Assembly: GCA_029237695.1 (NCBI GenBank)
Contig: CM055271.1
Span: 29,542,695-29,606,694, forward strand
From: Conchocele bisecta
Taxonomy: Eukaryota; Mollusca; Bivalvia; Lucinida; Thyasiridae
Direction of reading: 5' to 3'
DNA length: 64,000 nucleotides
Position 1 is the stretch's first letter. Each line of letters starts with the position of its first letter. The notes below the pieces were generated by a model. That model was given only the letters and a program-made list of their open reading frames with translations. It did no database searches and was not told where the DNA came from. The position numbers and the translations under genes are program-made. Below, in pieces: positions 1 to 10,483 of this stretch.

Positions 1-576
1 GGAAAGTTCTTCAATGTCTCCAAAAAGTCGTGGATTACTAGGTACCTGTCTCTAGCCAGTGACAGCGATATTGTTCGATCTCTTCAGCAGCTTGGAACTG
101 CTGATAGCCCTTCAGAAAATGACATTGCCAACCTGGATCAGTTTGTTTGTGAGGCTTATTCTCCGAAAAGCTCATGTAAAACTGTACGAGATCTTCGTTG
201 GGAGTTATTCCGTACGAAAAACCTTGAAAGTGAGAAACTTCCACCGACGCTCGGTACCCTCAAGCCACATATACAGAGAGCTAACTTCATCTCAGCTAGA
301 GATAAATCGTATAGAGAACCTATGCCACAACTTCCTCCATTGGAAGAGAATGGATGGGAATCAGGCATTGATGGAAAATTGTCGGCTGTGAAATGTCTTA
401 ACGCCCCAGCTCCTCTGGCAGTATTGGAGCTGGTAAAGTGTGGATGCAAAGGATCTTGTCATGGGAAAAGAAACTGTTCGTGCCAGAAGAATATGGTCCC
501 ATGCACACCATTGTGCAAGTGTAGTGACTGTTCCAATATAGAGCCATATAAGATAGTTGACAATGAGGACCTATGA
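1..576 (+). CDS. 3' part of a cysteine-rich (CXC-tail) protein gene
   Basis: Frame 1 is open from base 1 to the TGA at 574-576, so the 5' part lies outside the window. The roughly 190 visible residues end in a dense cysteine module (about 425-535): CGCKGSC, then CSC, PCTPLCKC and DC, a spacing typical of CXC/metal-binding tails. Upstream is a helical region with W and LPPT-like motifs. I recognise the general type: multi-copy invertebrate proteins, often transposon-associated, with a C-terminal zinc-binding CXC module. I cannot name the family. The last 12 codons (EPYKIVDNEDL plus stop) coincide with the first unit of the minisatellite that follows, so the present C-terminus may be secondary. 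No intron is seen. It could be a host gene or a transposon-derived ORF; being real coding sequence is well supported by length and cysteine spacing. Confidence 0.65.
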   Translation, partial: GKFFNVSKKSWITRYLSLASDSDIVRSLQQLGTADSPSENDIANLDQFVCEAYSPKSSCKTVRDLRWELFRTKNLESEKLPPTLGTLKPHIQRANFISARDKSYREPMPQLPPLEENGWESGIDGKLSAVKCLNAPAPLAVLELVKCGCKGSCHGKRNCSCQKNMVPCTPLCKCSDCSNIEPYKIVDNEDL

Positions 577-1108
577 ACATACAGAGGAGCCATATAAGTT
601 AGTTGATCATGAGGACATATGAATATATAGAGGAGCCATATAAGGTAGTTGACCATGAGGACATGCGAATATATAGATGCGCCATATAAGGTAGTTGATC
701 ATAAGGACCTTTGAATATATTCAGGAGCCATATAAAGTAGTTGACAATGAGGACCTATGAATATATAGAGGAGCCATATAAGGTAGTTGATCATGAGGAC
801 ATATATATAGAGGAGCCATATAAGGTAGTTGACCATGATGACATCATTGACATGCGAATATATAGATGCGCCATATAAGGTAGTTGACCATAAGGACCTT
901 TGACTATATTAAGGAGCCATATAAAGTAGTTGACAATGAGGACCTATGAACATATAGATGAGCCATATAAGGTAGTTGACCATGAGGACCTATACATATA
1001 TACATGTAGATGAGCCAAATAAGGTAGTTGATCATGAGGACATGTGAATATATAGAGGAGCCATATAAGGTAGTTGACCATAAATGAGGACATGTGTATA
1101 TATAGAGA
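541..1108 (+). repeat. 46-bp minisatellite, about 12 units
   Basis: Units start GAGCCATATAAGGTAGTTGA, followed by CATGAGGACATATGAATATATAGAG or variants, at 541, 587, 633, 679 and onward. The first three spacings are exactly 46 bp. Later units vary by a few bases and small indels (for example near 800-860). The first unit lies inside the reading frame of the upstream gene; since 46 is not a multiple of 3 and every unit carries a stop, the later units are not coding. Confidence 0.9.
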
Positions 1109-1768
1109 AGGCTGAAACATTTTTACTCGAGAACATACCCTATGAAAACTGATAAGCGCGATGTATTCTCAATACAATACAAACACAAAGAATTCAAGAG
1201 GAATACCGTATGATTTTTGCATAATGGCGACACATAATTTGCATAATATTTAATGTTAATTAGCTGTCCATATTCATTTAATATGCATTGCGATTTCAAG
1301 GCAATATCAGAGCCGGTCTTTAGAATAAATATAGTAATACAATAATTCATTAGTGAATTATTATAAATAAATTAATAAATCCAGGAAAACACTGTTTTTT
1401 ATTGATTTTTATGCCTAATTTGCATATTAATGAGCAACGCATTGGACGAATCATTTTGAATTTATTTTATTCGTGTTCTTTGACCATGAAAACATATAAA
1501 TAGACACCACATATGCATTTGTACCATAATTTGAGGAAAATATATTTCCACAATAGTAAATAAGTGGGTGGGGTATTTCGATGGGCCGTAAAACACCCAA
1601 ATCGAAAAAGTAAAATTGCCACCAATTTTTTTTTCGTTTCTGACACCCTAAGCAAGCAAATGAAACAATAAAATCGCTTTCAGCACGCCAATCGAACGGG
1701 AATACATAACTCACCTCACTAAAGTGTCATGTGTGCGAAACTGATCAAATACTGACCTCCTTACCCAG
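1109..1768. other. AT-rich non-coding stretch
   Basis: No convincing reading frame, repeat or RNA gene was seen. A polypyrimidine tract and AG at its end (about 1755-1768) make an acceptor for the exon-like block that follows. Confidence 0.5.
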
Positions 1769-1855
1769 GATGATCACGTCGTGGAGGGCGACACAGATCT
1801 CTCTGATCAGTCGTCGTTCATGGCGGACCAGCTAGGATGGAAGTCCGTATCCGCT
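1769..1855 (+). CDS. Putative 87-bp internal exon
   Basis: A pyrimidine-rich tract ending CCAG precedes it and a consensus donor (GTAAGTACAG) follows. The 29 codons are open in phase 0-0 and read DDHVVEGDTDLSDQSSF and onward: acidic and serine-rich, with no domain I recognise. The frame also stays open about 110 bp past the donor, so an unspliced reading is possible. It may belong with the exon-like blocks at 2075-2325 and 2567-3001, but the intron phases do not connect directly. Confidence 0.35.
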
Positions 1856-2074
1856 GTAAGTACAGTCGAGCCCGACGTAGAACCCACAGTTATGGCTGAC
1901 GGGATCGAACCTGTCGTCAATAATGCTGACATGTTCGAATCGGGTCTACACTGCAGAATTGATTGACAATTGTCCAGTCATTCCGGCCACTATGGGAATC
2001 CAGAGACCGCACCCTGTACTCTTTGATAAGTGGTGCATGGAACAAGGAATCAGAGAGCAGCCACCCTGCTACAG

Positions 2075-2234
2075 GAGTTATACTCAGTCTTGTCTCACTC
2101 ACTGCCGAAAAAGAACACGTTCGCTCTTATGGGTTTTCAAAAAGGTACCGAAGGCCTACCGACACAAATAAATATAAAAAACAAGAAAGTGAGAGTGCTG
2201 GACCCTTTCACAATTTCTGGGAAAAAAGCAGTGC
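2075..2234 (+). repeat. 160-bp exon-like duplicated block, copy 1
   Basis: It is nearly identical to 4896-5055, and both copies are exactly 160 bp. A CTACAG acceptor-like sequence precedes this copy. One frame is open through both copies (about 53 codons containing AEKEHVRSYG, KRYRRPTDT and ESAGP). The differences between copies are mostly single substitutions. Sequences diverge abruptly after the shared AGCAGTGC. The sharp edges and conserved frame suggest exon or segment duplication rather than a high-copy transposon. In this copy the same frame runs on into a glycine-rich stretch (RGGNVEVAIRGG) like the one in the exon at 2567. Confidence 0.6.
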
Positions 2235-2566
2235 CATCAGGGGCGGGAATGTTGAGGTGGCCATCAGGGGCGGGATCATGGAGGAGACAGGTCAAGGTTC
2301 ATACCATCTTGAAAAGATGCCCTAAAAAGGTCATAATTTCAGAAGGAAAGCCATGAATTTAGAAAATTAACTTTTTAACTTTCATATTTGAAGACCTGTA
2401 CACTACATGATTTTTTAGCCCCAAATAAGAGCGAGGACACTCCCCTCTTGGAACCCCGAATAAGAATTAAAGAAATAGCGTCTTACAAAGATAATAACTG
2501 ATCACAAAATGGCACTAAAATTACTAAATTTGCATATTTTGACTCTAAATATGCTGTACCATGCAG

Positions 2567-3001
2567 GTGGGAACGTGGAGGCGGCCATGAGGGGCGGGAA
2601 CATGGAGGCGGCCATGAAGGGCTGGAATGGGGAGGCGGCCATGAGTTCTGAGGGGGCAGTTGGTTTTGGCAATGTTACCTCCACACCCTATCCAAGCTAC
2701 ATTAACCAACTCGTACAAGACGGCGGCGCTGGATGGCTTAGCAACGTTGCCAGACCAACGGCGACGTATACCTCTTCAAATTATGTCCGAGGGGCTTACG
2801 ATGCTCTTTACAACGATACGTACAGTGGCATGCCCCACTCTGGAGGAAGAAGCTATGTGCAGCCAGCTCTTCACCAGTATTCACCAGCACTTCAACCAGA
2901 ATTTGAGGGCTGCCATAAATGTGACACGGTTCAGCTATTAGTGAACCGTGTCTAGGAACTTGAAAACTCGGTGGATCGGCTAACCAAAAAAAAAGGAGAA
3001 A
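2567..3001 (+). pseudogene. Large exon with Gly-rich repeats, CxxC and coiled coil, broken by a stop
   Basis: The acceptor is ATGCAG at 2561-2566 and the donor is A|GTAAGC at 3002. The exon is 435 bp with intron phase 1 on both sides. The product begins with imperfect repeats (GGNVEAAMR, GGNMEAAMK, NGEAAM), continues with an S/Y/P-rich low-complexity part, then CHKC and a heptad-like stretch (LLVNRV, then ELENSVDRLTKKK). The frame is interrupted once by TAG at 2953-2955, inside the coiled coil, where the heptads continue on both sides; a single C-to-T change from CAG would produce this. So it is probably an exon of a host-type gene that is now a pseudogene. The TAG could also be polymorphic. 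No named family is assigned. Confidence 0.5.
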
Positions 3002-4374
3002 GTAAGCCGACTTCAATTGCTAATTTAATTTAGTAATTATCCCATAGCCAATAGGCATTAGGGGATACAGTGGCTGTTCTCGTACAAGTACATAATATGT
3101 ATATTAGTAACAGTTTTGATTACCCGGTCAAAGAGCCGGGTGGCATATATATAGTGTTTGGACTGTCCATCCGGTTAAGAAGTGTGCAGGAGTTTCCTGA
3201 AAATGGCACCAGGCTTTTAAGTATCGATAACTCATTCAATCACCATGCATGTATTGTTCTTCTTCAGAGAGCCAAATCAACAATGGTGGAGAATACTGAG
3301 AACAGTGATCCTATGACTGAACAAAACATGGTAAATTCTCTACATATTTAATATCCCCTCGCCGATCGTAACACGTAGCACCCAATTTTTTTTTTATTAT
3401 TATTATGACCAAGGCTGCCAGTGATGGGATTAGCTTAGACCAGGGTCTACGAAAATATTACATGCATTACTATGATATGCAGTGAACAGATGAATATTTG
3501 GGTACTGAAAATAATGGTTTGCCCCCTGCTCAAGGACTAGGACATTTTCACAGAAGTATTGTTGAATGTGGTTTTCTAAATTTCTTGCTTCAATCTCACA
3601 ACATGTACATGCATTTATATTCTAAGGCTGATTGTTTGAAACAAACTGAATTAATAATTCCAGGACTCCTTGATGAATGCTATCTCGGCACAACGATCCG
3701 TCAGTGGAGCCGTTTTCGTTTTGCTCAACATGCTGTTTAGCATCCAGGAGATGTCAGAGTCCAGTGTCATGGGCATAAAAAACCACAAAAAATACAAATA
3801 AGCCGGCTTTGGATGCACTTAAAAGGGCCAAGATTGAAGGTATGTTCATGTCCAGGATAAATAACTCTTTGCTACATTCCATTCCACCATACATGATACA
3901 GAGCATGAAATTTGTTTCAATGTCGATTTTCACATACATTGGGATGAAAACCATGGATTCCAAAATGGCAGTTCAATAAGCTCTCCGTAAAAATAAATAA
4001 CTGAATTTGATTGCCATTTGGATGTATGAAACATAGTCAACTTGTATTAAATGTCTAAAATTATCATGCCTTTTTTTAGACGCCATCCTTGCGAAATTTC
4101 CCGACAGCGACGTGCGAACAATTAGGAATTCCATGCGGGAATAATGTCTTTAGCTTGAATGTGGACCTTTGTTTTCTGTATGTCCCGAGGTTCACCTTGT
4201 GCATTTAAGTTCATAACTTCATATCTATGAACACATTCTAGTGATAGTGTCAGCAATTTCTTTTTTAGTATCCATGCATTAAAGGCCCAGTACTGCCAAT
4301 ACAGGACGTTATTCAAGATGGCCACCAAAAAGACTTGATTATGCAGCAGCAGAAGTCCTGGCATTATCCTACAC
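3002..4374. other. Unassigned region
   Basis: Several open stretches (3070-3351, 3498-3740) have no recognisable domains and ordinary AT-rich composition. A possible short exon at about 3266-3330 sits between TTCTTCAG and GTAAAT but breaks the phase of the preceding exon. Nothing else could be supported. Confidence 0.3.
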
Positions 4375-4890
4375 CTAGGATATCCTAGTCTTGATACCAG
4401 GAGTCCTGGGAAATCCTAGTGCTGGGACAATCCATTCCAAATACTGCCAAAATCTTAATCCTGGGATATCCTAGGATATCCTAGAAAGTCTTGATACCAG
4501 GAGTCCTGGGAAATCCTAGTACTGGGATAATCCGTTCCAAATACCACCAATATCTTAGTCCTGGGATATCCTAGGATATCCTAGAATGTCTTGATACCAG
4601 GAGTCCTGGGAAATCCTAACACTGGGATAATCCGTTCCAAATACCACCAATATCTTAGTCCTGGGATATCCTAGGATATCCTAGAATGTCTTGATTCCAG
4701 GAGTCCTGGGAAATCCTAACACTGGGATAATCCCAGTCTTTGGGAAATCTCAGGATAATCCGTTCCAATTACCACCAGTAAAATACTAGTATAATCCCAG
4801 GATATCCTGGGATTATCCCAGGATATCCTGGGATTATCCCAGGATATAATCCTGGGATATCCTGAGATTATCCTAGTATTTCTGCACGGG
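4375..4890 (+). repeat. Palindromic-word array 1 (TCCTAGGATATCC type)
   Basis: A roughly 100-bp higher-order unit recurs, with CTTGATACCAGGAGTCCTGG or variants at 4390, 4490, 4590 and 4690. Each unit contains the self-complementary words CCTAGG and GGATATCC. From about 4790 it collapses to alternating GGATATCC and GGGATTATCCC. The array ends with ATTTCTGCACGGG (4878-4890), the terminal motif shared with three other arrays in the window. It is not coding. Confidence 0.85.
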
Positions 4891-4895
4891 TGAGT

Positions 4896-5055
4896 GAGTT
4901 ATACTCAGTCTTGTCTCACACACTGCCGAAAAAGAACTAGTTCGCTCTTATGGGTGTTCAAAAAGGTACCGAAGGCCTACCGACACAAATAAATATAAAA
5001 AACAAGAAAGTGAGAGTGCTGGACCCCTTCACAATTTCTGGGAAAAAAGCAGTGC
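4896..5055 (+). repeat. 160-bp exon-like duplicated block, copy 2
   Basis: Second copy of 2075-2234, with the same length and the same open frame. It begins six bases after the end of palindromic array 1. After the shared 3' edge the frame stays open for another 35 or so codons (KLLRNELQLWICDKK), unlike copy 1, so this may be the better preserved downstream context. Confidence 0.6.
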
Positions 5056-5395
5056 AACTGATGACAATAAGTCGAAGCTGCTAAGAAATGAGCTACAACT
5101 ATGGATTTGTGATAAGAAATCAGAGCTCCAAATAAGTTGCGTATTGGCGTATTTTACACACTTATTTGAGCAGAATATGTATTGATTGTGAAAAGTGGGA
5201 GTACAAAATACTCACAGCAATACGAAAATATGCATTGATTTTCAAATTGAGTAGTGAAAATAATGTAATAAAGTTGTGCTGCAAAAAACAAGTTAATTTT
5301 GAATTTTTTTTTTATTTTTTTTATCATTTGTTCCCTATTTAATAAGAAAATTAATAATACATTTGTAAAAGTAAAATACGCATTGGATTTGAAAT
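5056..5395. other. AT-rich non-coding stretch
   Basis: Apart from the tail of the open frame noted for 4896-5055, this is A/T homopolymer-rich with no feature I can support. Confidence 0.45.
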
Positions 5396-5726
5396 ATGGC
5401 GTCCATGAATGTTAAGACGTCCATGAATGGAGAATATCAAGACGTCCATGAATGGAGAATATCAATGCATGTCGCGCTACCACAATCGGGTGTAGTCCAG
5501 GTAGCAGTTACAGCCGCTCGGTTCACACTGATAGGAAGGCTGGTAGCAGCATCAGGCTTAGTGGACCAGGCTTACCGATTGAGGACGACAAAGCGACCGC
5601 AGCTGAAACTACGACCACGGCTGTGCGACTGCTCAATAGCAAAATGGGGACAAGCTTGACTGAGGACGTAGACATCGCTCAAAGAAACAGACTCGTGCGA
5701 CATACCGGCTCTCTAAAATCGCTGCA
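5396..5726 (+). CDS. Exon-like open stretch interrupted by piggyBac A
   Basis: It starts with three 24-bp repeats (GACGTCCATGAATGGAGAATA, 5396-5468). It continues as a GC-richer open frame of about 75 codons, S/T/G-rich, ending SLKSLH directly at the TTAA where piggyBac A is inserted. Base composition differs from the surrounding AT-rich sequence. Function is unknown. Sequence just past the far end of the element (9239-9412) is also GC-richer, compatible with one interrupted locus, but a continuous frame cannot be shown. Confidence 0.25.
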
Positions 5727-5745
5727 TTAACCATTTACTCCACAG

Positions 5746-5880
5746 AAGCGCCATTGGACGCCTCTATCGACTCCCACATGCAAGCGCCTCTGGACGCCTC
5801 TATCTATTCCCCCATACAAGTGCCTTTTGACGCCTCTACACGATTTCCATGGAAGCGCCTTTCGACGCCCCTCAATATAT
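5746..5880 (+). repeat. Subterminal repeats of piggyBac A
   Basis: Three to four diverged units of about 40 bp share AAGCGCC, then about 5 bp, then GACGCCTCTA and a C/T-rich tail. Repeats just inside the terminal repeat are where transposases of this superfamily commonly bind; that role is inferred here. Confidence 0.6.
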
Positions 5881-6071
5881 TTACGTGTAGCATTTTTCCC
5901 ACGCTAGCGACACCTGTCGGGACTTTTTCATTGGATACTTCAAACATTTATAATTAATTTATTCACAAAGGTTACTACACTTTCCCAATAAGGAAATAGA
6001 GTAATCTTGATTTTAAAAATAGAACCCACGCTCGATTTCGCGGGAACAAATATTGAAAGTACGTCTAAACA

Positions 6072-8207
6072 ATGGCTTCCAATTTCTTCGAAAGCGATGA
6101 TGATGCGAGCGATTTTGAAGGTTTTAATCCTTCAGATGTTGGTTCAGATATTCACGTTAGTGAAATATCATCAGCAAGTGACGACTCGTCCGACAATGAG
6201 ATCTCCGGCGACGAAAACATGATGACGGATGATGACGGATGGACACAACAATTTTCCGACATTGCGGTGCGTATTTTCTTTTGTTGAAAATCAAACTTCC
6301 AAGTTATAGTTTTGCATATTTAGTGACAAAACCGACATAAACTAGCAAGAAACAATGAATATATTCAATTGAGAATGTGTTTCAACCAAAAATTTACTTT
6401 GATTTACGATCGAAAATGAGTTTTAAGCTGAAAGAAAAATGGTCTTATCGATTGATACACGAGTCGAGTCGCACCCACATCGTTTCGGACCTAACATTGA
6501 AATCGTGAAAAAGGATAAATTTCACCGTTTTTTCATCATTTTAAATATATTAATTGGTAATAAAATTAATTATAATATGCGATAGTGTCTGTTGACGGAC
6601 CTGCTCAATAGAATCTGCTGTTTTCTGCATTTTAATGAATTTATATTGTGTATTACTGGAAATATTTTTTTAAGAATAAAGTACAGTTTGTACACAGTCA
6701 TTTAAATGACACAGAATGTGAATACAAATAAATTAGTGATTACTGTTAAGATATTGACATAAAAATTATGACATAACTTATTTATATTTGCAGATAGAAG
6801 ACTTCACAGAAAACTCCGGGCCTAATCTACCAGACGGATTCGATGTATCTACAGCAACACCACTCGATTATTTTTGGCTTTTGTACAAGCCAGAGATGTT
6901 CACTTCCATGGCCAGACATACAAATAACTACGCGAGATGGAAGATGGCTCAGTCTGGCGAGGTGGATAAGAGGTGGACAGAGACGAACGACTTGGAGCTC
7001 CGCGCCTTCATTGGAATCAACATTATAATGGGAATTTCCAGCCTACCAGAAGCAGACATGTACTGGTCCCAAAATACCTACATTGGCAATCAGGGCATAC
7101 AATCCATTATGACATGCAACCGGTACCAGAAGCTGGCACAGTATTTTCATGTGTCAGACAGGGCAGCCGAGCCACAACCGGCTATACAAAGTTCGACCAG
7201 TAATCGACCATCATCTCCAGACATTCCCGTCAGTCTACAACCTGTCGAGAGAAATCGCCATTGATGAGGCGATGGTCAAGTACACTGGGAGACTTTCGTT
7301 CCGACAGTACATGCCTGCCAAACCCATAAAACGAGGCATAAAAATTTGGATGCTCTGCGACTCCAACACATCATATCTGACACGATTCGACATCTACTTA
7401 GGACGACAGAACAACGCGACGGAACATGGACTGGGCTACAATGTAGTTACAAAGCTGACGGACAACCTTCCCCTTTTGGAAAATCTTTTGGCAAATGGTT
7501 TGTATTCTTGCGGCACTGTACGCGTGAACCGTAAGCAGTTCCCGAAAGAGCTGAAAAAGCCTCGCGACTTGAAGACCAGGGGACAGTACCAGATCGTCCA
7601 AAAGGGGGATACAAACCTGACGGCATCAGTGTGGAAGGACAAACGACTTGTGCACCATCTCTCGACACTCAGTGACCCAACGGAAGAGATGGACACACAG
7701 CGACGTGTTGGCCAGACTGTGCACCATCTGAAGCAGCCACAGTCTGTCAATAGCTACAATAAATTCATGGGGGGTGTGGACGTTCACGACCAATATAGAA
7801 TGAAATACGACGTGGGATGGAATTCAAAAAAATGGTGGAGATATTTATTTTGGTTTCTGGTTAATTCTTCGATTGTAAACGCGTTCCTTTTATATAAACT
7901 TTCATCTCGTCGAGCAACTAAGAAGAAGAGATTCAACCACTTGGACTTCAGACTGGAGCTGGTACGCGACCTCATAGCTGGCTTCAGCAAACGCAAACGC
8001 TCCGGAATCGAGGCAGGAAATGCTGGACTTGTAGACGCCGACAACATCCAGGGACACATCCATGGGCGTCTTGATGGGCCAAAGCGTCGTTGCAGATATC
8101 ATTTGACGGTTTTGAATCAACGCCACGAGACTGTCTATGGATGCACGGTCTGCAGAGTTCATCTGTGCAAGGATGGGTGTCATGCCAGTTACCACAACCA
8201 GCAGTAG
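6072..8207 (+). pseudogene. piggyBac A transposase, two exons, frameshifted and missing one catalytic Asp
   Basis: Exon 1 (6072-6266) starts at MASNFFESDDD and encodes an acidic N-terminus. Its donor is GTGCGT, and exon 2 begins after TTTGCAG at 6794 in the same phase (0). Exon 2 carries the transposase core: PLDYFWLLYKPEMF, then IGINIIMGISSLPEADMYW, then IDEAMVKYTGR (first catalytic Asp), GGVDVHDQY (third), and a C-terminal Cys-rich domain (CRYH, YGCTVC, CKDGCHASYH). There are two lesions. Near 7180 a small deletion of about 17 bp compared with copy C shifts the frame. Near 7465 a 48-bp in-frame deletion removes the block with the second catalytic Asp (HFDNFFTG in copy C), apparently between two GACAAC repeats. 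The usual DDD triad is therefore incomplete and the protein should be inactive. Confidence 0.9.
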
Positions 8208-8362
8208 TGTATAGTGAAAATATATAGTGGAACACATGGATTATCATCACAGCAACAATAGAATCAGCTAAGTCTGCATGGCATGTTTTATATTTGGCAT
8301 GTTACATGTAGAATCTTGGACTAACATATTTATTTTCAGGACACCCAAGTGACCTTAGGTTA

Positions 8363-8426
8363 TGTGCGACCAGTGTAGCCCCAGATCAGACTGCGCAGGC
8401 TGATCTGGGGCTACACTGGTCGCACA
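8363..8426. repeat. Perfect 27-bp hairpin, copy 1
   Basis: The left arm 8363-8389 and right arm 8400-8426 are exact reverse complements (outer bases TGTGCGACCAGTGTAGCCCC). The loop is 10 nt and itself contains TGCGCA. Degenerate relatives are seen near 43756, 52395 and 62117. Confidence 0.92.
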
Positions 8427-8743
8427 AGTCGTAAAGTCCCTTTTGTTATTCATGGGCCCAATTTTTGTAATAGTTATTTTCATATTTTAGTGTTATTATA
8501 TAGGTAAAATAAATAACAAAATACATGAATATTTTCTACATTTTATTTGTTTACTCTTCTATCACAGAGGATAGCAACAAAACTGTAAAAAATATTCCAG
8601 AAATATTTACATGAATACAAAGGAAAAATTTATCCTCTAAATTTCATACATACATTGCTAAGAGATCTACACTTTCAGAAACAACAGTAAATACCATTGG
8701 ACTAACATATTTATTTTCAGGACACCCAAGTGACCTTAGGACA

Positions 8744-8807
8744 TGTGCGACCAGTGTAGCCCCAGATCAGACTGCGCAGGCTGATCTGGGGCTACACTGG
8801 TCGCACA
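8744..8807. repeat. Perfect 27-bp hairpin, copy 2
   Basis: Same hairpin as at 8363, but here the flanks continue pairing (AGGAC outside the left arm, GTCCT outside the right), so the stem is about 33 bp with one mismatch. In copy 1 the outer pairing has been lost. Confidence 0.92.
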
Positions 8808-9238
8808 AGTCCTAAAGTCCCTTTTGTTAGTCATGGGCCCAATTTTTAATAGTATTTCATATTTTAGTGTTATATATAGGTAAAATAAATAACAAAAATA
8901 CATGAATATTTTCTACATTTTATTTGGTTACTCTTCTATCACAGAGGATAGCAACAAAACTGTAAAAAATATTCCAGAAATATTTACATGAATATAAAGA
9001 AAAATTTATCCTCTAAATTTCATACATACATTGCTAAGAGATCTACACTTTAGAAACAACAGTAAATACCATATTAAACAAGTAACTACATAATTCATGA
9101 AATTTCACTAAATGGCTGTATGGAGATGGTGCAGGTAATCTGGCCAGTGCTGCATTCACTGCAGGGTGTAATTTTACACTCTGCTGCATGGACACAGCAT
9201 AGCTGATAAGCCTACTTGGCTGTGGAGTAAAGGGTTAA

Positions 9239-9605
9239 AGGTGTTTTTGTCCAAGAAGATTTGACGCCATTGAATGCGAAAGTATCAAAAGCTGTAAGAG
9301 ACAGTACTGAAATGGAGCGGCGTGGACCTTTGAAGGCCAGATATACGTGAAATACAAGGCCAATGGCAGTGTCGAAACGAGAAAATGTGTTCATAGAACA
9401 CGGATGCCCCACTTATTGCTTTGATAATAAACGAGAGAAAATTTCAAGTCCACAAGGGCAGATAATCCATGACTCGGGGGTCAAATAAAAAAAAAAAACT
9501 TTGCGCATCTACTCCTCATAAGGAAGCTACATACCAAGTTTCAGGGCTGTAGCTATTATGGTATAAAACGACTTGCAAGCCAAAATCCGAAAACTATGAG
9601 TAAAC
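9239..9605. other. Flank of piggyBac A, no assigned gene
   Basis: It contains a short open stretch with a Cys-containing product (about 9240-9412, one internal TGA) and then non-coding sequence with an A-run. No family was recognised with confidence. Confidence 0.3.
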
Positions 9606-10463
9606 AAGAGGGCCATGATGGCCCTAATTCGCTCACCTGAACTCCATGAACACCAGAGGAGAATGTGACATTGAGTTCATGTGTTTTAAAAAAATTGTGC
9701 TATTTTTAGATGGCGGTCATCTTGGATTAAGCGATGACTCATTTTACCAAATCTGAAAATGCTTCACCCAAGGATCTTAACTTCCTATGCAGTTTGGCCA
9801 GCATCAGCCATGTGGTTCCTGAGAAAAAGATGTTCAAAATCTCGAATAAATGGACCTTTTGGTGGCCATCATGAATGACATAAGCATCCGATTCCGACAA
9901 ATATTGCACCAGAGCAATCGCCTCATCGATACCTTCAATTTGATATACGACATGATCATATTCGGTCAAAAATAAAATTTGACCCCAATTTGACCCCATT
10001 TCGACGGCCATCTTGGATGACATAACCATCCGATTTCGACAAAAAATGCACCAGAGTGATCGCGTTGATACCTTCAATTTGATATATGAAATGACCATAT
10101 TTGGTCAAAAATAAAATTTGACCCCAATTTGACCCCACGGGCCATGCCCATTTTAGACCCCGGGGTCACAATTTTAACAACTTTGAAAGAGCATTGTACA
10201 TCGATCATTCCTACCAAGTTTTGTCAAAATCCGGTTGGCGGTTCTTGAGAAGATTTTTGAAGAATTTGTGCTATTTTTAGATGGTGGCCATCTTGGATTA
10301 CGTAATGACGTCATTTTAACAAATTTGTAATCCCCCTACCTAAGGACCATGACCATGAAGTTTGATGACTATAGGCCCTAGGCTATGGTTACCGAGGAGA
10401 AGACGTTTGAAAATGTTCACGGACGACGGACACATTGCGGTAACAATGGCTCACCTTGGTAAC
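9606..10463 (+). repeat. Dispersed bivalve-type repeat, GCTCACCT-ended, copy 1
   Basis: It begins ACAAGAGGGCCATGATGG followed by TCGCTCACCTGA, and ends GACGGACACATTGCGGTAAC followed by AATGGCTCACCT. It contains several partial copies of a module (GGCCATCTTGGATGACATAA, AAATTTGACCCC). It is the same family as 47430-49318. Repeats of this design are abundant in bivalve genomes to my knowledge. No protein is encoded. Confidence 0.75.
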
Positions 10464-10483
10464 ATTTTTAATCTGTGTTACAG

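Larger units (their letters stand above)
8317..9072 (+). repeat. Two tandem 380-bp units inside piggyBac A
   Basis: Units of about 380 and 376 bp start TTGGACTAACATATTTATTT at 8317 and 8697, and are nearly identical to the end. Each carries one long hairpin about 45 bp in. High similarity indicates a recent duplication within the element. Confidence 0.88.
5727..9238 (+). mobile_element. piggyBac element A, complete at both ends
   Basis: The TTAA target duplications are at 5727-5730 and 9235-9238. The terminal inverted repeats are CCATTTACTCCACAG (5731-5745) and, on the other strand, CCCTTTACTCCACAG (9220-9234): 14 of 15 match. The element body is 3504 bp. It contains 5' subterminal repeats, a two-exon transposase pseudogene, and in the 3' third a tandem duplication carrying two perfect hairpins. 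TTAA targeting, CCC-type ends and the transposase type all fit piggyBac. It is non-autonomous as it stands because the transposase is damaged. Confidence 0.93.

Noticed and set aside
541..1108. CRISPR-like array
   Set aside because: Direct tandem units without unique spacers, in eukaryotic intron-containing DNA; it is a minisatellite.
4122..4364. Minus-strand ORF upstream of array 1
   Set aside because: No recognisable motifs, AT-rich codons, no splice or promoter context.
9239..9420. Copia-type reverse transcriptase fragment (VKYKANGSVE)
   Set aside because: Only about ten residues resemble the motif, spacing to the preceding Trp is wrong, and no neighbouring motifs follow.
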